Under the pieces are notes generated by a model, which did not search any database, had not been told where the DNA came from, and saw only the letters and a list, made by a program, of their open reading frames with translations. The position numbers were made by a program, and so were the translations under genes. Source: Lantana camara (taxonomy: Eukaryota > Streptophyta > Magnoliopsida > Lamiales > Verbenaceae). Taken from it: 64,000 nucleotides of DNA. The stretch covers positions 91,920,501 through 91,984,500 of the forward strand of contig CM074858.1 in NCBI GenBank assembly GCA_037501455.1, in the 5' to 3' direction. Position 1 is the stretch's first letter. The number at the start of each line of letters is the position of its first letter. Positions 47,240 through 58,591 of this stretch are shown here, piece after piece.

Positions 47240-48240
47240 CATAAGTTTTTAGTGGAGCCTTTCCTCTACTCTACTGCTTTTGGCCCTCTTCGACAGCCAG
47301 GAAATTGATGGTCACGATTCCCACACCAAGTATATACACCAGCGTTCCTACGATAATTCTTTTCAGTATGGCCTCGTCTCTGACAGTATTCACAAACAAT
47401 CTCCTCCTGAGGCCTCGATGGGGTCTGTTGAGGTCGGGACCAGAATTGCATTGGTTTCTTTCATGGGTTTGGCTTCGCTGGTCCAGCAGGTTTCTTGGAT
47501 CCTTGAGATGGCTTGTAGAAGGATTCAGGACGGCTCTATACGAACTTCTTTGTGTGTAGCTTCGGTCTTCATAGCTGTTTCCACAGCCTTAGTATAGGTT
47601 TCTAATTCGAATGGAGCCAAACCCCATCTGAGATCAGACTTAAGCCCCTTGATGAATTGTTGAGTCTTCCGACGTTCATCATGAAGGATATGTGGGGCAT
47701 ATTGAATCAACGGGACAAACTTAGCTTCATACTCAGCCACTAACATATTGCTTTGCACCAATTCCATGAATTCTGCCTCTCGAGCATCCCTAACTACTTG
47801 AGGTATGTATTTATCTTGAAACACTCTAACAAAATCCGTCTATCTATAATTAACTTGGCTTTCTGCCCACACATGCTTGATATAATTCCACCAACTTAAC
47901 CCTGCTCTTTCTAACATAAAGACAACAAACTAAATCCTTTCAGGTTCCTTAGGGGAAATTCCCATAGCTTCAAAGATCTTTTCGATGCTGGCTAGCCAGT
48001 TCTCAGCTTTCACATCACTTGGTTCTCCGAAGAACTTTGGTGGGTTCATTCGTAAAAATTTCTCGAAAGTCTTTTCATTATTTCCCTTTGACCCATTAGC
48101 ACAAGTCTGCACTATTTCTTTCAGAGCATCTACTAATGCGGAGTTTCCTCCTGTTGAGGATGCTCCTTCTCTTAGTAAAGTCATGTATTGAGCAGCTCTT
48201 CGGGGAGATATATTGATCTGCAGTTGCTTTATAAGGGATA
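47240..48240 (-). pseudogene. gag: Element B gag
   Basis: On the minus strand: REGASSTGGNSALVDALKEI, then MNPPKFFGEPSDVKAENWLA (48184-47930), the capsid part FQDKYIPQVVRDAREAEFME (47824-47525), and two damaged zinc knuckles at about 47400-47300. In the first, CEYCQRRGHTEKNY has Tyr in place of the last Cys; in the second, YTWCGNRDHQFPGC has lost its first Cys. Stops and frame changes separate the parts. The start is unclear: an ATG at 48184 is in frame, but similar wording (RRAAQY) precedes it. Confidence 0.85.
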
Positions 48241-48742
48241 TAATGCAAGATGGTTAAGAATGTGTTGCAGATGATTGAAAAAGTACATGTTTTCAAGTAA
48301 TGTCAAACAGTAGGGACCATATCACATAGATTTAGCAAAGTAGAGCACAAGTTGGACATAATGAAGCAAGTAAAGGTGCAAGAAAGTAAAATACTCACTC
48401 ATGGTCCTGCTGGTATCTTAAAACGACTCTAACTCAGAATGCAACAAGTATGAAAGTAGTAAATCTAATTATTAATGTGAGACAAGAATACAACTACAAA
48501 AGTGGGTTATATATATGTCAAGTTTGAGAGCTACAACTACGTAAATAAAAGGCAAAATGGGGTGGACCTGATCTGTGGCAAGTTACACCCTACAAAGCTC
48601 TCAACTCACTCACATCCTTCAGGCTAACTGCGTCAACTGCTACGTCAAGGGGGAGGCTCCTCCACTGGCTGATATGTACAGTCCTCCCGCTTATTCCATG
48701 CTACTCCTATATATATACATACTTAACTCTATAGCATCCCCT
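48241..48742 (-). other. Element B leader between extra ORF and gag
   Basis: No firm gene. The frame of the extra ORF stays partly readable to about 48590 (for example LPLDVAVDAVSLKDVSELRA on the minus strand) with extra TAG stops, so the ORF may originally have been longer. A plus-strand frame of 140 codons overlaps but has no family resemblance. Confidence 0.5.
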
Positions 48743-49381
48743 CTAATCCTGCTGATCAATATCCATAATCTCACACTGAACGAGACTCCATCCATTACCC
48801 GGCTCCTTCTTAGGATCCTCCTCAGCCTCAGCACCATCCTCAGGTACCTTCTCGGCCTCCGACGCAGTATTTTGATCATCTATCTCCTGAACGGCCTATC
48901 CTCCAGTCAAATGGTAAGCATCGGAGAGTCGGTGTCGCATTCGGAACTAGTAATGCTGATAAACAGTCTGAGCGGTATCCCTCACAACGGTCACTGAAGC
49001 TAGAGCCACCTGTAATGATGACACCTATGCTACATGATCTGCGTTCTCCTACTCCAAGGTCGCAGTCTGCTGCTGTGCGAAGTTCCTACCCATAGCGTTC
49101 TGTAATGCTAGTTCGTGATGCCTAGTGGCTTCCATCTGATACTCAAGGGTCAGTTGAGCCTCCATATAATATGTATCCCTCTCAGACTCAAGTATATGAA
49201 CTAGACGATTAGGATAAGTGTGCCCTATCCTACCATTTCTGGCTCCACGTTCTACGTGCCTCGCTCGGTGCCAAGTGTAATAACGGGTAGGATTCTCATG
49301 ACGAGAGACGGCTATAGTACGGGGAGCCTCGTACTCCTCTAACCAGGTGTAATGTGGGTTCCCGTAATCCTGATTGTCCAT
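48743..49381 (-). pseudogene. Extra ORF before gag in element B, unrecognised
   Basis: The ATG at 49381, about 100 bases after the primer site, opens MDNQDYGNPHYTWLEEYEAP. One frame runs 212 codons to 48743 with no frameshift. Its only interruptions are TAG codons at 49049-49051, 49025-49027, 48947-48949 and 48896-48898, and the final stop is also TAG. All are explainable as CAG to TAG. Residues 60-130 (LESERDTYYMEAQLTLEYQM to TAQTVYQH) look helical and coiled-coil-like; the end is acidic (SEAEKVPEDGAEAEEDPKKE). I do not recognise the protein. Extra ORFs ahead of gag are known in Ogre/Tat elements, but this element is a chromovirus. Confidence 0.6.
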
Positions 49382-49481
49382 TGCTATATAAAGAAAGCAC
49401 TTAGAGTAAATTCTAATGTTCAAGTATAAAATGAGCATTCTTCCAGTAGTATAGTTTAAGTCTTCTCTTAACCCAACCTGA

Positions 49482-49494
49482 TGCTCTGATACCA
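49482..49494 (-). other. Primer binding site of element B
   Basis: On the minus strand TGGTATCAGAGCA, initiator Met-tRNA type, eight bases after the LTR. Confidence 0.93.
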
Positions 49495-49502
49495 CCTCAG
49501 GC

Positions 49503-52500
49503 TATAGCGCCCCCTAACACTACAACTCCCGCACCGTACTACCCTCGAGTGGATGTGAGACCTAGTACTCGAGAAATACTACGGCGAACGGTGTAGATAG
49601 TACTTAAGTAAAGCATAAGGTAAAATGCAGCAGAAGATAGGAAAATTTAAAACTTGCAAGTAAACGGCATGGTAACGCACAGAAAGGTAAATGACATTAT
49701 AAGGGGGTAACGTAGTAGAGTAGCACAAAGTATAAGGGGAGCTTATTTATTATATATACATGATCAGGATTAAGTGCCCTTAACCTAATCCTGACTTAAT
49801 ATGCCCGACACCTATAGCTTCAAGATACCTCTAGGTGTCGATTTCCTCGCTTCCTGAAATCATGCATTGGAAAACAGGCGAGAGGTTAGTCAAAATGACT
49901 AAGTGAAAGAATATTATTGTATATGTATAGTACTTATATATATATGACCAAGGGGTTCTCGGTCTTAAAGTAATAGCAGTAGGATATGACAAATATAATA
50001 CGGTTCACAAGTTTAAAATAGGGTTAAGGGTATATAGAGATTATTTACAAGGTATGAACGGTTTAATAAAGGTTTTGTATTGCCCGGCAAAAAGGCCTCT
50101 CCAATCGTACTCTTTAAATATTTGGTAAAACAGTACCGGGCTGATCAAGGCACTGATACTTTAATAAAACCAAGTATGATAACAACTCCGCTACTCCGTC
50201 GTGTCAATAGGGGATCAAACCCTAGAAACGGTATATGTAATAAGTGTCAATAGGGGATCAAACCCTAGAGACGATATATGTAATAAGTGGGAGGAAGCTA
50301 TCTCTCCCAAGGAGGTTGTCTCCCATATAAATCTCTTGGCATGGAGCAACTAACCTCCACCTAAACCACTACCCAGAGTTAGTGGCGGTCTGTGGCACCA
50401 ACATACCCTCAGCCCTATACCATTCGAGTAATTGGTCCACATAGCTTCACGCCGGGGCCCATAATAATAATGATTAAGGATTTACTTGCTTAGTCGGGAA
50501 TCAGTTCTTAGTAATAATAGGACTAAATATATAATGTCCGGATAAGATCCTGATTCTGATTTACAAGTATTTTCCTCTCAGAGAGGTATAATATAATAAT
50601 ATGTATAGGTAGGAAATCAAATGATAGGTAGGTTTTAGAAATAGTCCTTATATAGATATACATAGATATAGGCATGATTCCAGTCGAAAATGTTTTAACC
50701 CTCACCTGGTACCGAGATTCAAATAGAATTGAGTGGATCCCACTGTTCAGTATTATCGTCGCCTGAAACTAATAACTACTACTGCCTTGGAACTAGATTC
50801 TTATTATTCTAATCAAATAATACCATACAATATCCTAATTAAATAATCACATAAGGTACATTTTAGGTAACACGTTAAAGAATTCCCCGTAAACCCTAAT
50901 CTTAACCTTGTAAGGAAATTTAATTATTTAATTAAGTTTTATGAAGTCTCTAACTACTTAAATATTTATTAATCCCATTATGATCCTAGTTATAATATTA
51001 GAAATGAAATTTAAGGTTTAATTTGGCAATGTAGGTTATATTTGGAAATTGTTTTACAATTTATCGATTTTTGGAGAATTCGGGTAAAAATCTTTCTTTA
51101 AAAATTCCAAAACCTATTTTATAATTATTTTTAAATGAATTTCGAAATTAATTGAATATATGTTGACCAAAAAGTCAAAATTACTATTGAAAACATTTAC
51201 TATTCAAATTTCTAAGAATTAAACACTTTATAACATAAAATTGAACACACACACTCACACACTATCACACGTGCAACCTAAATTATTCAAGAATATTATG
51301 AAGATGTTTTTAGGCTTATATATATGTTCATATTAGTTCATGATCATATTTAATAAATTCTAAGTTCATAACACATAATTAAACTTAAAATGTAGCACTT
51401 TATGTAACTTTAATCATAAAATTAATTTTAAATAAATTATTCTAGGCATGAACTTAATCAAATAAGATAATAAATATTTAAATAAATACTCACATTATAT
51501 CATATCATAATTCATGCATTTAATTAAATAAAATTCCATAATTTAGAAACATTGCACATAAAACTAACAATTATGCATATATTTCATAAAATAAAATTCC
51601 TAAAGCATAATTTAATTAAATCTAAGCATGCTACAACTATTATTATACTATGAACATAATATAAAACATGAAATAATAAAATAAAACACACACTAAAGAG
51701 AAGGGGGGGGGGGGTTTTGCCGTGAGGAAGAGAGAGTGTGTAATGATTTTCGTGTGAATTTTTCTATATGCTGTCTAGGGAATTTATAGGTGTAATCTTG
51801 GGGGTATACGTGCAATTAACTATAGTTTAGGGTAGCGACTAAGGGCTTTAGGGTAGCTAAGTGTATTATCTAGGGTGGCTAGATGTATTGCTATGTGTAT
51901 TGTGATGTAGGAGATTAGTTATACATATATTTGTAATAAATACATTTTAATGAAATAAATCTAAAATAGGGTGAAAATAATAATAAAACGTAGAAAAATC
52001 TCTAGATTTTAATTTGAAATGAGCAAAATTGCAAAATAAAGAGAATCGAAAGAGCTTTCCGATGGTTATGAACACTTAACGTTTAAACATCTAAAGTTAA
52101 AGTAGTAAGCGTTCGAAATTTTGAAAAATATGAGAAAATTCTCAAAATGGAGCTAGGATGTTAATTAATTTCTGAGAAAGTTTTCATGACTCTTAAAATA
52201 ATTTAAGGATTATGTTGAGGATAATATTGGATACCGAATGTTGTACGGTTTAAAAGTTAGTTTTTACGGCGGGAATAGTACTTCAGGAAAAATAAGAGAA
52301 ATTTATAAAACAAGCTAGGGTTTGAAATAAGGTTTGGAAAAAGTCTAAAAATTCATAAAATAATCCGAGGATCATTTTTGTTATAACACTGGATAGGAAA
52401 AACGTTGAATTTCAAAAATCTCTAAATTTGGGTTAAAGTAGGGTTTTTAGTTGGTTTTTGTTACTACGGGAGTTACGATGAGAATTAAGTTTTGGGAATG

Positions 52501-52903
52501 ATATCATAATTCATAAAATTTTGTAACGATTCATTTGAACCCAATAATGGATAGGTAAAAGTGTCCCGAAAAATTTCTACATCCTAGAATGAATAGTAAT
52601 GACGGACCTAATGAGAATTTTTGACAAACAATTTCCAAAGCGTATCTCGGGATAATAAAAGTATGATATGAGTCCAAAAAATATAGAATCTAACTTTCGA
52701 TGGTCTCATGAGGAATATGTGAAGGTTTAGGTTCGGTGAATGAATAGTGATAGGTGTTTCATAGTGAAATACGGGTCAAATTTGAAGTATAGAGGCACAT
52801 AATTCACGTAAATGCAATATATGATGGATTGAGGCTATAAACGCTTTTCTCTTAACCTTCTACTTACCCGTTTTATATTGGCCCTGAAATCTGGGCTGTT
52901 ACA
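49503..52903 (-). mobile_element. 5' LTR of element B
   Basis: 3401 bp. On the minus strand it starts TGTAACAGCCCAG (52903) and ends GGGGGCGCTATA (49503), with CA changed to TA. It differs from the 3' LTR by many substitutions, a 43-bp tandem duplication (50203-50245, 50246-50288), a longer G run (51706-51716) and a damaged donor-like site. The divergence makes element B older than Copia G. Confidence 0.93.
50203..50288. repeat. 43-bp tandem duplication in LTR B
   Basis: The unit begins GTCAATAGGGGATCAAACCC and ends GTAATAAGT. Two copies here with three differences; a single copy in the 3' LTR (about 31325-31367). It arose after insertion. Confidence 0.9.
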
Positions 52904-53348
52904 GGCTAATCCTCTTAATGTCCGAAATAGACCAACCAATTACCCTAACATGATTTCTCAACACTCTCAATAAGTTTTCCAATTGCAAATCATTCAAATT
53001 AGAAGCAACAATTACCGACAAGGTTTCATCACTGCTAAGGAAAGCATACTTCAATAAAGGGGAAAGGGGTTTCAAGTTTAAACATGGAGCTTTAACAATA
53101 GATGGAGGAGGAAAGTATCTACCTTTCCCGAGCTCCTAAAAAATGTACCTGTTTTGAAATGGAACATAAGGCATGGCTTCCAACGTCTTCATGTAAGAGG
53201 TAAGCTCCTCAAGAATTTATTCTCCTTCCACATTTCCTACCATTCCTAGAAGGAGAAGATCTAAAGGGTCTTTGTCATAAATCTCAAGCACTTGGCATTC
53301 CTCTTACCTCAACTCGGAAACATTGCTCCTCAATTATTGGGCCTTTGA
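52904..53348 (-). pseudogene. pol: Athila-type protease-RT linker (copy 2)
   Basis: The minus strand matches the linker of copy 1 (13493-13040): GPIIEEQCFRVEVR against GPVVGEQCFMVDD, and NHVRVIGWSISDIK against DHKRAIGWTISDIK. It is cut on the right by solo LTR D and on the left by element B. The next Athila sequence, across B, is the RT end at 30680, so the RT front is missing. Confidence 0.85.
53344..53348. repeat. Target-site duplication of solo LTR D, left (TTTGA)
   Basis: TTTGA before TGTAACG recurs at 60572-60576. Confidence 0.96.
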
Positions 53349-54333
53349 TGTAACGCCCCTATTTCCGGACATTCAGGTAGGCACGCCACGTGAGAGTTTC
53401 AAGAGATTAGGATTTATTTTAATTCTTTCGTTTATTAATTCCTACATGTCATGATAAATTTTATGAATTATATTTCAACATGTTTACGTGGAATTATGTG
53501 AAATTTGTATTCATTTGAAAATTCTTGCACAAATTGGATTTAATTGTTACGTGAATTAATTGTCGAACATGCCTTACTTGATTCATTGTCCTTAATTGAC
53601 CATTTTGTAAATTGGTGGACTTAATTGCATAAAATTCTTTGGACTTAATTGATCTTTGTTTCCTAGCTCATATTTGATTGCATGAATTCAAAAACTTTAG
53701 GGACTTAAGTGCAAAAGGGGCTTTGTCATCTCCTTTAGTGGAAGATTCATGTATATTATCCATCTCCTACATTGCATTCATGATATTTTGTAAAAACACA
53801 CACATATTTGCTTCCATTTCCATGATCAAACATCAGAAGAGGGAGATGAAAGATTTCATCACTTTCAAGCTTGATTTCAAGGGGCAAATTGCATAACTTT
53901 GGAGCATCATCATCTCCACAGTTCTCTCTTCTTTTCATGCATTCTTTCAAGGTATATATATATGAGTTATGTGATGAATCTTGAGTTTATATGTGAAGTT
54001 AGGGTTTTTATTTTGATGAATAACTTGTTTATAAGTGATTAGAGGCATGGTCATGAGCATTAAAGTTGGAAACTTGCATGAATTCTTGAATAATATGAAG
54101 GTTGGATGCCATGGAATTATGTGGGTTTAGATTGGATTTCTTGATGATTTTTTGATGAATCAAAGCATGCTACCTTGGTTTAAATGATGCCTAATTGATA
54201 TATATGAGTTATATGCATGTTATATGATAGTTTTGAGTTGATTTCTTGCCTTGGGTTGGTGTGGGAAAGGCTTGGGAGCCAATTTCCGAGGGTATGCTAT
54301 GTTTTTCCCCTGTTTTTTGCCCAGAATGCTTCG

Positions 54334-54420
54334 AAACGCCCGTTTGGTTCCCTAGTTATAACACCAAATGCCCGTTTGGGAACTTACTGCCCCACCCGAG
54401 AGCTTCCAAATGCCCGTTTC
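54334..54420. repeat. AAATGCCCGTTTGG palindrome cluster (LTR D)
   Basis: AAACG-CC-CGTTT (54334-54345, perfect), CCAAATGCCCGTTTGGG (54364-54380) and CCAAATGCCCGTTTC (54406-54420). About 380 bases after the donor-like site. Confidence 0.75.
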
Positions 54421-55247
54421 TACTTTCAGTTCATTTTTCAAATGGATGTTTATCCCCTCAAATGTGCTCCGATTGATCTGAAAATTAAAATATAGAAACT
54501 AAATTGAGTCTAGAGTATTCTCCAATTGGAATCACCTCAATATATTTTCTAGTTTGAGAGATATAACCGCTTTAAGTTGGTGTCGCCACTTCGCCGGAAA
54601 TCTGCATTCGCCCAATTTCAAGCTTACGCCATTTTCTCCTCGCTTTGAACTAGAAAACGAGCCATATATCATCGGAAATGTATACTTGCCTATTTTCATA
54701 CCTAATAAACAAAATTCAATTCCAATTTCTAGAACTCAAGATATTTCAGTTTTCCTACAGCATGCGCATTTCGAAAAACAGTCATCTTTTACCAAACTTG
54801 TCAAAAACCTTCATATTACATTCCTTTCACTTCCTTGGCTTCTGTATGTGACCCATATGAGTTATACACTTATTTTATTGATAATTATGCTCCTATTTGA
54901 CATGTCTTGGTACTTAATTGCTCGAACTTGATTGTGTGACTCCATGCCTTGTACGAATTAAACTTGAAAGGTTGAATGATATGAATACGTGACTCCTTGA
55001 GATTAATTCCATCTCTTAGGTATTAATTGGTTCTCATACATGTTTAAGTGTCACTTGATTTCTAGTTTATTTGGATATTAAGGTGTTGGGCATGCGTCAT
55101 ATTTGGAATTATATTGAGTCTCGTCTCACGAGTATACATTGTTTCCTTTCTTGTCCAGTCTTCTCCAGGGTGGAGATTATTAATCAAATGAGCACCTTCA
55201 TGCATCCTTGAGTCGTCTTGTTGCCTGTCAAGTGAGGTTTAATTGCT

Positions 55248-55252
55248 AGTTA
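55248..55252. repeat. Target-site duplication of element C, left (AGTTA)
   Basis: AGTTA before the LTR, repeated at 59508-59512. Confidence 0.95.
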
Positions 55253-55603
55253 TGTAACACCCCCGCTTTTCAGTCGTACAGCATGACGTACGTGTTTATC
55301 TACTTTCGTGAATTAATTGGTTATAAGTGTTTTATTTAATTAATTTTATTATTTGATTGTTAAGTATGTGATTAGTTGAAATATATGAAATATTTGAATT
55401 GGAATTTATACGACTACTTGAACTACTTGCGCATGTGCGGTTTGTTTGCGTGTCGTTTCTATATGATTTGAATTCGAAAATTCATAGAAATTTAATATGT
55501 TGGAGATAGATATGTTATGAATGTGTATATTTACTCGTTTCATATTTTTGGGTTCATTTTCTTAAGTTTTGAATTTATTTTGAACCTTAGAACCAAAACG
55601 GGG

Positions 55604-55620
55604 GCTAATGAGCAATTAGC
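55604..55620 (+). promoter_or_regulatory. Conserved U3 dyad (element C)
   Basis: GCTAAT-GAGCA-ATTAGC, a perfect dyad; compare GCTAAA-GAGCA-TTTAGC in element A. Confidence 0.65.
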
Positions 55621-56492
55621 GCACCCTTGGTTCCCTGTGTGATATCTTGAGCTCGGGAACTCAGAATCGAGTTATGTCACCTCCATTGGACTCGTATCGA
55701 CGATTCGGATCTGATGGAACAAAACTCATATTTTCTAAGACCATTTGAATCTCCAAATTTCAACCGAAACAAGCACCTCGTACCTAAAACGACAAAACCA
55801 TTGACTTTTCCTAAGTTTCGGACCTAAATAACACCCCTAGAACCTAAAACCATGACCTATACCCACTTGCCTCGCTCTATATCTCTCCTTACGTCACAAC
55901 CCACGAACCAATCCCCTCCCTCCCAAAACAAGAAAAATATCAGCCAAAGAAAGAAAAGAAAAAGAAGAGAGAAGGAAGAAGAAAACTATTCACCCAAGAG
56001 AGATTTGAGCTCATCTCTTCTTCATCCCCTACCATATTTTGAAGGTAAGACCATATTTGTGTAGCATATCTCATTGTGGTCCTTTTATGCTAGATTTTGT
56101 ATGATTTCACCAAGTTTTGATTTGGATTGGAAGAAGAAGATGAATAGTTAGGTTTTGCTCTCTTGTTGAATCAACTTGATTTTCTTGAACTTTCTTTGTG
56201 ATTCATGAGTAATAAATGATCTTTAAGCATGAATTTATGTTGCTTTGGACTTAGTTTGCTTGGTTGTTGAAGATTTCATGACTTGCCATTATTGATGATT
56301 GAAGATTGGAGTTGATGATTGAATTCTTGATACATTCTTTGAACTCTTGAGGTTTGAATGTGATATAGCTTGCATGTATGAGTTTATGATCTGATTTGGT
56401 GTGTTTTTGGGTTGAGTTTTATGTTGGTTATGTGCTTTGTGGCTTCCCTCTCGTGCATGCCCTGTTTGCTGTGTTTTTTTAGCTACTGACCC

Positions 56493-56586
56493 AAATCCAC
56501 GGGGGTAGATTTGAGTCAGTGGAGTTTCTGACCAGAATCTATGGGGGTGGATTTTTCCCTTTGGAAAAATCCATGGGGGTGGATTC
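56493..56586. repeat. AAATCCAYGGGGGTGGATTT palindrome cluster (element C)
   Basis: Three units: AAATCCACGGGGGTAGATTT (56493-56512), GAATCTATGGGGGTGGATTT (56535-56554) and AAATCCATGGGGGTGGATTC (56567-56586). Each has 8-nt arms around GGGG, with single mismatches or G-U pairs. About 450 bases after the donor-like site. Confidence 0.75.
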
Positions 56587-58114
56587 TGTCCAGCCGGTCC
56601 CAGTTACTCCGGTTCCATTTTTCTTGTATCTCTTCGCTTGTTTTATGTTCTTCCACCTTGTCTATGATTGCTTTGATTTATTAACATGTTGATTTTGTGT
56701 ATGATTATTGTATAGAGATTTTGGATTGAATTAATGAGTTTATGAGTTATGGCTCGACTTATGAATTATGAATGTTTAAGTGCTTGATTATATGGGTCCA
56801 TGACATCATTTTACTTATTATGCATCTCATACCATGTTAATGCATTGTCGTGCATCGTATGTGGTTCATTTGGAGTCTTGAATCTCACGAGTACACTACT
56901 TTATCCAGTGTACAGTTTTCTCCAGGGCAGAGATGCCGGGTTCATAGGTTCTTCTCAAGTATTCTTGTCTTCTTGGTTTTGTTCGGTAAGGTGTAAAGGT
57001 GGGTTTCTCTTCTATTAGATATGAATCGACCCGATATATCCAGTGTGAAAGTTTTAAGCTAAAATATTATATATATATCAAGTCTTTTCAAAAGAGTAAA
57101 TGATTTCCAACGTAAAGCCCTTCTTTTATGTATTCCCACCTTATGTTTTTTTGGCATGGACATGATTGAATGCACGGGCCCCGGGACTTAGTGTATGTGG
57201 CTATCCGGGGAGGCATGGGCCAACTGTGATCCCATACACTAGTTCCAACCATAAACTACGACGAAACCGACCTAACTAGGAGTTTTAGCGAGGAAGGGGA
57301 ATCAGGCTTTTGAGGATTCACGGACCTCTCTAGCCACCACGTATGAGGCGGCTGGGTCTTGCAAGCCTGTCCACCACCCGGAGAAAAAAGGTGTATGTGT
57401 TTATGATTATGATTATAAATGAATATGTATGAATGTGAATGATCGCTAATAAAGAATGAAATTATATGCACACACGAGGAGTAGGTTGGAGATATACGCA
57501 CACCCGCGTGGGCTCACGAATTATCCTCATGAATGATTATGTTTATGAATGAAAATAATCGTTGTAATCCCAAGCGTTGTCTTCCTTTGTTTTAACTACT
57601 TGGGAAATATCTTAAAAACCTCGCACGGGATTATAGCTTGCATGTGTGGGTGTTTAAATACTGTGATAATTTTATATTATGCCTTGTTTTATACCCACCA
57701 GTCTCCTATAGACTGAACCCGGATTTATTTTAATTCTTTTGTAGGTTTTGAAGTGCTAGGCAGGGTTTTAGGTTGGTCGAGTCCTGTAGTCAAGTCTGAG
57801 TCACACTACATGCATATTGTAAATTGATTAAGTTACACATTAAATGTATGAATTGTTATGATTATATTTTTATGTATTCGGGATAGGCTTCTAAGGATAG
57901 ATTGAACCCGTAAATTGTGAAGTTAAGATTTATGATATATGTTTGAAATTTTGGGACTAGGTATTTATGTTAGTTGAACCTGTCACCTGCTACTTTTATT
58001 GTGATTGGCATTATGTTTTGCTTCCGCACATGTTCTTATCTTGTGGAATTGTTTCCTTGGTTTTAAGGTTCTAGCTCCCGCCTAGCATAGTGTATGAGTA
58101 GTCTCCCGTTTGCT

Positions 58115-58168
58115 ATGATTCGGATTCGGGTACGGACTTCCCATTTCGTAACCTGGTTTGGGTCATAG
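58115..58168 (+). other. LTR-terminal stem-loop (element C)
   Basis: CTATGATTC (58115-58123) pairs with GGGTCATAG (58160-58168), nine pairs with two G-U. GTGCGGGGGATGTGG, the LTR end and the primer site follow. Confidence 0.6.
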
Positions 58169-58205
58169 TGCGGGGGATGTGGTGCCTTCCGTTTGGGGTG
58201 CTATC

Positions 58206-58591
58206 TCCTTAAGTGGTATCAAAGCCCCAGGTTACAAAACCGGGGTTTCTTGTGTCGTGTCGTGTCAAGTGTAGGTCGAACAACTTAGGAACAACATGTC
58301 AACATGCACCGCATTGATCACGGGCATTGTTATTGAAATTTTACCTAGAAAATTTATTATTAAATGTGTTTAACTTATATTTTGTTAATTTACGTGTTGC
58401 ATTTTGCATTAATATGTGCTTTTGATGCTAATTATGTGCCATATGCATTTACTAACCAGCATGCATTTACATTTGAGATGAGTGGTGATTGAAGGATATT
58501 CGTACAAACATCAAACCACGGCCAATTCTCACGATCACAACGACTGGATATGAATCCTACATTCAAGCATGGAGGATGTAAGGAATGCACC
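58206..58591 (+). other. Internal remnant and primer site of element C
   Basis: The primer site TGGTATCAAAGC (58214-58225) has the same one-base difference from the Met-tRNA complement as in element F. The rest is leader-like with no coding frame. The deletion joint with the 3' LTR remnant is near 58591. Confidence 0.8.

Larger units (their letters stand above)
30681..52903 (-). mobile_element. Ty3/Gypsy element B (chromovirus), split by Copia G
   Basis: Minus-strand order: 5' LTR 52903-49503, primer site 49494-49482, an extra ORF, gag, protease, RT, RNase H, integrase (interrupted by element G), polypurine tract 33990-33977, 3' LTR 33976-30681. The integrase end with the LVKVLWKG chromodomain-like tail supports a chromovirus, probably near Tekay. 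The last roughly 65 bp of the 3' LTR and the left target duplication are missing together with about 700 bp of Athila RT. Every gene is broken. Confidence 0.92.
55253..58205 (+). mobile_element. 5' LTR of element C
   Basis: 2953 bp, starting TGTAACACCCCCGC; the end reads GGTGCTATC instead of GGTGCTACA. It carries the U3 dyad (55604-55620), a leader with donor-like GAAG|GTAAGA at 56045, palindromes at 56493-56586 and the terminal stem-loop (58115-58168). It is related to LTR F, sharing the start CTTTTCAGTCGTACAG. Confidence 0.92.

Noticed and set aside
48575..48997. 140-codon plus-strand frame
   Set aside because: It is the shadow of the minus-strand extra ORF of element B, which has better coding character and context.
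54217..54931. Reading frames of 76-125 codons in LTR D
   Set aside because: They overlap one another, lie across the palindrome cluster and LTR leader, and have no family resemblance.
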